Source: JAGOSA01 sp039795715
GTDB taxonomy: Bacteria > Patescibacteriota > Minisyncoccia > Phycocordibacterales > UBA9973
NCBI GenBank assembly: GCA_039795715.1
Contig: JBDKLD010000060.1
Span: 1 to 16,606, forward strand
DNA: 16,606 nt
Direction of reading: 5' to 3'
The notes beneath the pieces are model-generated. The model was not told where the DNA came from. It saw only the letters and a program-made list of their open reading frames with translations, and did not search any database. Of the stretch, positions 14,708-16,606 are shown piece by piece (position 1 is the stretch's first letter; each line of letters starts with the position of its first letter). The translations under genes were made by a program, and so were the position numbers.

Positions 14708-14735
14708 TATAAATAGCTTGAAAAAGCTATTTATA
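14708..14735 (-). promoter_or_regulatory. 12-bp dyad directly upstream of the 64-aa gene
   Basis: TATAAATAGCTT (14708-14719), a four-base loop, then AAGCTATTTATA (14724-14735), a perfect inverted repeat ending four bases before the ATG on the - strand. The TATAAA of one arm could serve as a -10. It could be an operator for a dimeric repressor, or a hairpin that blocks translation. No -35 is evident upstream. Confidence 0.55.
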
Positions 14736-14920
14736 ATTTACCATTTTTAAAATTAGAATAAAAGTGCCACAAAATATCTCTAGGGAGCTATCCTCGCCGT
14801 TTTGTAATATCTTATTGAAAGGCGAAGATTTGTGCGCGAACGGGCAGGTGGGTCAAGCACAATACTAAATGTTGTATCTCGGCTTTGCCGAGATTTCAAT
14901 GCTATGTTTTTTCTCTTTTA
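14736..14920. other. Gene-free structured spacer
   Basis: No credible gene. It holds an ACAAAA/TTTTGT pair (14769-14774 and about 14803-14808), a TCGCC/GGCGA pair enclosing an AT-rich segment (about 14793-14824), and a perfect hairpin ATCTCGGC-TTT-GCCGAGAT (14876-14894) followed by a T-rich run (14906-14920). It leads on the + strand into the right inverted-repeat arm and its terminator, so a small RNA of up to about 250 nt ending near 15020 is possible. Confidence 0.45.
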
Positions 14921-15023
14921 TGCCCGCCAAATTTCAGAAACGTCAGTCTCAGTTTTGAAAATGTTCGAGCTTGGCACAATAGAGGCACCATTAAAAAACA
15001 CCCTGATTTGGGTGTTTTTTAAT
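14921..15023. repeat. 103-bp inverted repeat, right arm
   Basis: Inverted copy of 12731-12833, same length. It ends exactly at the last base encoding the CCA tail of tRNA-Tyr. The hairpin loop (TGATTT) is in the same + orientation in both arms although the flanks are inverted, as if the palindrome had been flipped independently. Confidence 0.85.
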
Positions 15024-15026
15024 GGT
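14986..15026. terminator. Long perfect hairpin terminator behind tRNA-Tyr
   Basis: Eighteen-base-pair perfect stem CACCATTAAAAAACACCC / GGGTGTTTTTTAATGGTG with loop TGATTT. On the - strand it overlaps the CCA end of tRNA-Tyr and gives a T run (14992-14997), so it terminates the gene-tRNA transcript. On the + strand it can end a transcript from the spacer 14736-14985. Confidence 0.85.
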
Positions 15027-15108
15027 GCGCCGAGCAGGATTCGAACCTGCGAAGCCCGGAGGCAACGCGTTTACAGCGCGTCGTATTTGACCACTCTACC
15101 ATCGGCGC
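15023..15108 (-). tRNA. tRNA-Tyr(GTA) with encoded CCA
   Basis: Class II tRNA on the - strand. Acceptor GCGCCGA/TCGGCGC, D-arm GGTAGAGTGGTCAAATAC, anticodon stem ACGCG/CGCGT with loop CTGTAAA and anticodon GTA, long variable arm, T-arm GCAGG-TTCGAAT-CCTGC, discriminator A (15026) and an encoded CCA (15025-15023). It is the only one of the five tRNAs here with a full encoded CCA. The preceding gene stops one base before its 5' end. Confidence 0.93.
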
Positions 15109-15109
15109 G

Positions 15110-15715
15110 TCAAATCTCTTTCATGAATTCGATGCGTTTCAGTATATCAAAAAGCAATTTTTTGTCACTGTAGCGGATATGAACAAGACCATACGGCATT
15201 TTTCTGCCGTTGGGTTTAAAATCTCTACGGATGTATGGTTTTGTAAATTGTGTTTTTGGTATTTTGGTTAAGTTGCTCCAAAAATCAATTAAATTCCCAA
15301 CCTCCTGATTGCTGTATGCATATAGATAAATCCGAAGTCTTTTTTCGTCAAATTTGTAGCAAGTGCGCAGAAAACGCATAAAAGACTTAATCATTAAAGG
15401 GTCACTGTTCGCAAAATCTACACCATGACTTCCGTTGGTTTTATGTCCTTCTGCCCAGTATAAACTAATACCCATTATCGCTGTATCCTTCTCCTTTTTT
15501 GTCCTTAATTTTTTTACAGTAAAAGATTGAGGCTTTTGAGCAAATAATATTGCCTGAGATTCTCTTGTGTTGCGTCGAGGGATTTTTGCTTTCCTCATCG
15601 CATAAGTGACAGCATCTAATGTCACATTAAAATGCTTTGCAATTTTAACCATAGGAAAACCACCTTCATAAAGTTTCCTTATTTCTGGATATAATTCTTG
15701 ATTCAAGCTTGGCAT
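15110..15715 (-). CDS. Helix-turn-helix / LAGLIDADG-like endonuclease-like protein
   Basis: 201 residues. The N-terminal 45 residues (LYPEIRKLYEGGFPMVKIAK onward) form a resolvase-like helix-turn-helix. The rest contains AIMGISLYWAEGHK (residues 79-92), FANSDPLMIKSFMRFLR, LRIYLYAY and YGLVHIRYSDKKLL. This pattern, a GxxxYWAEG helix followed by a strand with NSDP, recalls compact LAGLIDADG-type proteins found as single genes in many bacteria. Acidic residues for cleavage (Glu-89, Asp-100, Asp-105) are present, but activity cannot be inferred. The TGA (15110-15112) ends one base before tRNA-Tyr, so gene and tRNA must share a transcript or be processed apart. The start is supported by an extended -10 promoter ending six bases before ATG. 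Alternative: a transcription regulator. Confidence 0.6.
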   Translation of the reverse strand: MPSLNQELYPEIRKLYEGGFPMVKIAKHFNVTLDAVTYAMRKAKIPRRNTRESQAILFAQKPQSFTVKKLRTKKEKDTAIMGISLYWAEGHKTNGSHGVDFANSDPLMIKSFMRFLRTCYKFDEKRLRIYLYAYSNQEVGNLIDFWSNLTKIPKTQFTKPYIRRDFKPNGRKMPYGLVHIRYSDKKLLFDILKRIEFMKEI

Positions 15716-15721
15716 ATAATA

Positions 15722-15730
15722 ATTATACCA
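15722..15730 (-). promoter_or_regulatory. Extended -10 promoter giving a leaderless mRNA
   Basis: TGG plus TATAAT on the - strand (-10 at 15722-15727). Six bases separate the -10 from the ATG at 15713-15715, so transcription should start at or next to the A of the ATG. A TTGATT lies 20 bp upstream, too far for a normal -35. Confidence 0.65.
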
Positions 15731-15777
15731 AACACTAATAAAGAAAAAATCAAGAATGTTTCAAGAAAAAGTTAAAT

Positions 15778-16338
15778 TTACCTGTGTTTCTTCTTGGTTA
15801 GACTCGCGCCAATGATAACAGCAATAAGAATTCCAAAATACCACGTGAGGCCGTTGCTAAGCGAAAAAGGTATAGCGTGAATTGAACCCAAAATAAATGC
15901 TAAAAGCCAAGAAACAACTGAGACACCACCTGTCACCATGGCAATTTTGCGAACGTGGTCGGGCTCATCGTCGGGAGTAGTATGAGCAACATGGAATGCA
16001 ATCTTGTGGAGTCGTGGCATGACAAAAATATTGAGCAGTAAGCCGTTGAGAATTGTCATGATAACAACAGTCATTTTCAGTAAGAATTTTGGTGAATCGG
16101 TAATCCCAGTCTTTGTCGCTGCCAAGTAGATACCAGATAAAATGAGTGCGCCCAAAGCAATCCAGATAACTTCCGACATGATTTTCATTATTCTGACTTG
16201 GTCTTGGGAAACTCGGTGGTTTTTCAGGAATTTGATAAATATGTAGTCTGTGGCAAAAACTGTACCTATGCCGACAGAGGCAGATAGGGCATGGATAATC
16301 ACCACAATATCGCGGAAGTTCAAAGCTGTTGTTTCCAT
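15778..16338 (-). CDS. Five-helix integral membrane protein, unknown function
   Basis: 186 residues. Predicted helices at about 10-37, 52-75, 84-106, 132-152 and 163-182, with short loops and a basic tail TKKKHR. Histidines lie within or next to helices (His-17, His-111, His-116, His-154), a distribution seen in heme- or metal-binding membrane proteins such as CopD/DUF2269-like families. The resemblance is only general and no motif fixes a family. The segment LLKMTVVIMTILNGLLLNIF and the Pro-Arg-Leu-His that follows it are the most distinctive. It is monocistronic and divergent from rpmG, with an extended -10 promoter ending ten bases before the ATG. The downstream gap (15728-15777) is AT rich and shows no clear terminator. 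Confidence 0.72.
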   Translation of the reverse strand: METTALNFRDIVVIIHALSASVGIGTVFATDYIFIKFLKNHRVSQDQVRIMKIMSEVIWIALGALILSGIYLAATKTGITDSPKFLLKMTVVIMTILNGLLLNIFVMPRLHKIAFHVAHTTPDDEPDHVRKIAMVTGGVSVVSWLLAFILGSIHAIPFSLSNGLTWYFGILIAVIIGASLTKKKHR

Positions 16339-16348
16339 AGTATGCAGG

Positions 16349-16357
16349 ATTATAGCA
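16349..16357 (-). promoter_or_regulatory. Extended -10 promoter of the five-helix protein gene
   Basis: TGC plus TATAAT on the - strand (-10 at 16349-16354). TTCGCA at 18 bp is a poor -35. The -10 ends ten bases before the ATG (16336-16338), leaving a leader of about four bases. It lies back to back with the rpmG promoter. Confidence 0.6.
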
Positions 16358-16371
16358 TTTGGGCTCTATTC

Positions 16372-16400
16372 TTGCGAAATTCTGGCTTTTGTAGTACGAT
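16372..16400 (+). promoter_or_regulatory. Promoter of rpmG
   Basis: TTGCGA (16372-16377), a 17-bp spacer and TACGAT (16395-16400). The -10 ends nine bases before the ATG, so the leader is nearly absent. Confidence 0.55.
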
Positions 16401-16409
16401 AGCGACACT

Positions 16410-16571
16410 ATGGGATCACAAGACAGACTAATCAAATTCGCCTGCGGGACCTGCAAGCACATCAATTACTGGTCAAGCAAGAACAAGAAACTCGTGACTA
16501 AAAAGCTCGAGCTCAAAAAGTATTGCAAGTGGTGCAAAAAGAATACTGCCCACAAAGAATCCAAGAAATAA
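16410..16571 (+). CDS. rpmG: 50S ribosomal protein L33
   Basis: 53 residues, a normal length for L33 and too short for many gene finders. Sequence blocks: RLIKFACGTCKHINYW near the N-terminus and KKYCKWCKKNTAHKESK at the C-terminus. The two CxxC pairs (Cys-12/15 and Cys-39/42) form the zinc ribbon of the Cys-containing (C+) L33 type, and the NKKLVTKKLELKKYC stretch matches the family's N-x-x-x-x-x-x-K-L-x-L-x-K-Y-C pattern. L33 sits near the E site of the large subunit. It has its own promoter and a terminator directly downstream, so it is monocistronic, divergent from the five-helix membrane protein. Because it keeps all four Cys, it should need zinc. Confidence 0.92.
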   Translation: MGSQDRLIKFACGTCKHINYWSSKNKKLVTKKLELKKYCKWCKKNTAHKESKK

Positions 16572-16579
16572 TCGATGCG

Positions 16580-16606
16580 AAAAATCCCGTTTAAAACGGG
16601 ATTTTT
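16580..16606 (+). terminator. Terminator of rpmG
   Basis: Stem AAAAATCCCG / CGGGATTTTT with a seven-base loop, ending in five T at the window edge, nine bases after the rpmG stop. Confidence 0.88.

Noticed and set aside
14832..15173. 113-aa + strand ORF across the spacer, right repeat arm and tRNA-Tyr
   Set aside because: Its second half is the antisense of tRNA-Tyr (SRIRTCEARRQRV-type text is typical of reversed tRNAs) and its first half runs through a hairpin and terminator.

Overview
The window looks like a chromosome segment of a Candidate Phyla Radiation (Patescibacteria) bacterium, probably of the Parcubacteria group. This is judged by eye from gene types: a run of tiny two-helix T4SS-pilin-like proteins, a minimal IF-2 without the usual N-terminal domains, a DUF4446-like protein beside infB, a free-standing MazF/PemK-like protein with a DFDKWN start, a four-Cys L33, and many very short 5' leaders. 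No search could be run, so the lineage is an inference.

Left part (1-3312, + strand): the 3' part of a sugar-type ABC solute-binding lipoprotein gene, then five consecutive small membrane proteins related to VirB2/TrbC pilins. The first three are packed almost stop-to-start. The last two have their own extended -10 promoter and end at a strong bidirectional terminator. Converging on it (3336-5061, - strand) are an SPFH/band-7-like membrane protein and a single-span protein with a low-complexity N-terminus, each with a near-consensus sigma70-type promoter.

Middle (5138-8708): tRNA-Leu(TAG), an orphan MazF/PemK-like gene, two ~70-bp structured repeats that copy the 3' end of the adjacent tRNA-Lys, and then tRNA-Lys(CTT), tRNA-Leu(TAA) and tRNA-Cys(GCA). 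These tRNAs sit downstream of a DUF4446 - infB - rbfA translation operon, all on the - strand. A 42-bp divergent gap separates this operon from a cysteine desulfurase (+), followed by clpB (+).

Right part (12711-16606): a block holding two unrecognised - strand genes (a 64-aa coiled-coil protein and a 542-aa Lys/Glu-rich protein) lies between two 103-bp inverted repeats, each ending in the same terminator hairpin. The right repeat abuts the encoded CCA end of tRNA-Tyr(GTA). Next come a helix-turn-helix/LAGLIDADG-like gene that stops one base before the tRNA, a five-helix membrane protein, and rpmG (L33) with its terminator at the window edge.

The least explained structures are the inverted-repeat-bounded block at 12731-15023 and the tRNA-Lys-tail repeats at 5791-5928. 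A recurring theme is promoters whose -10 box sits only 6-10 nt from the start codon, implying leaderless or near-leaderless mRNAs.
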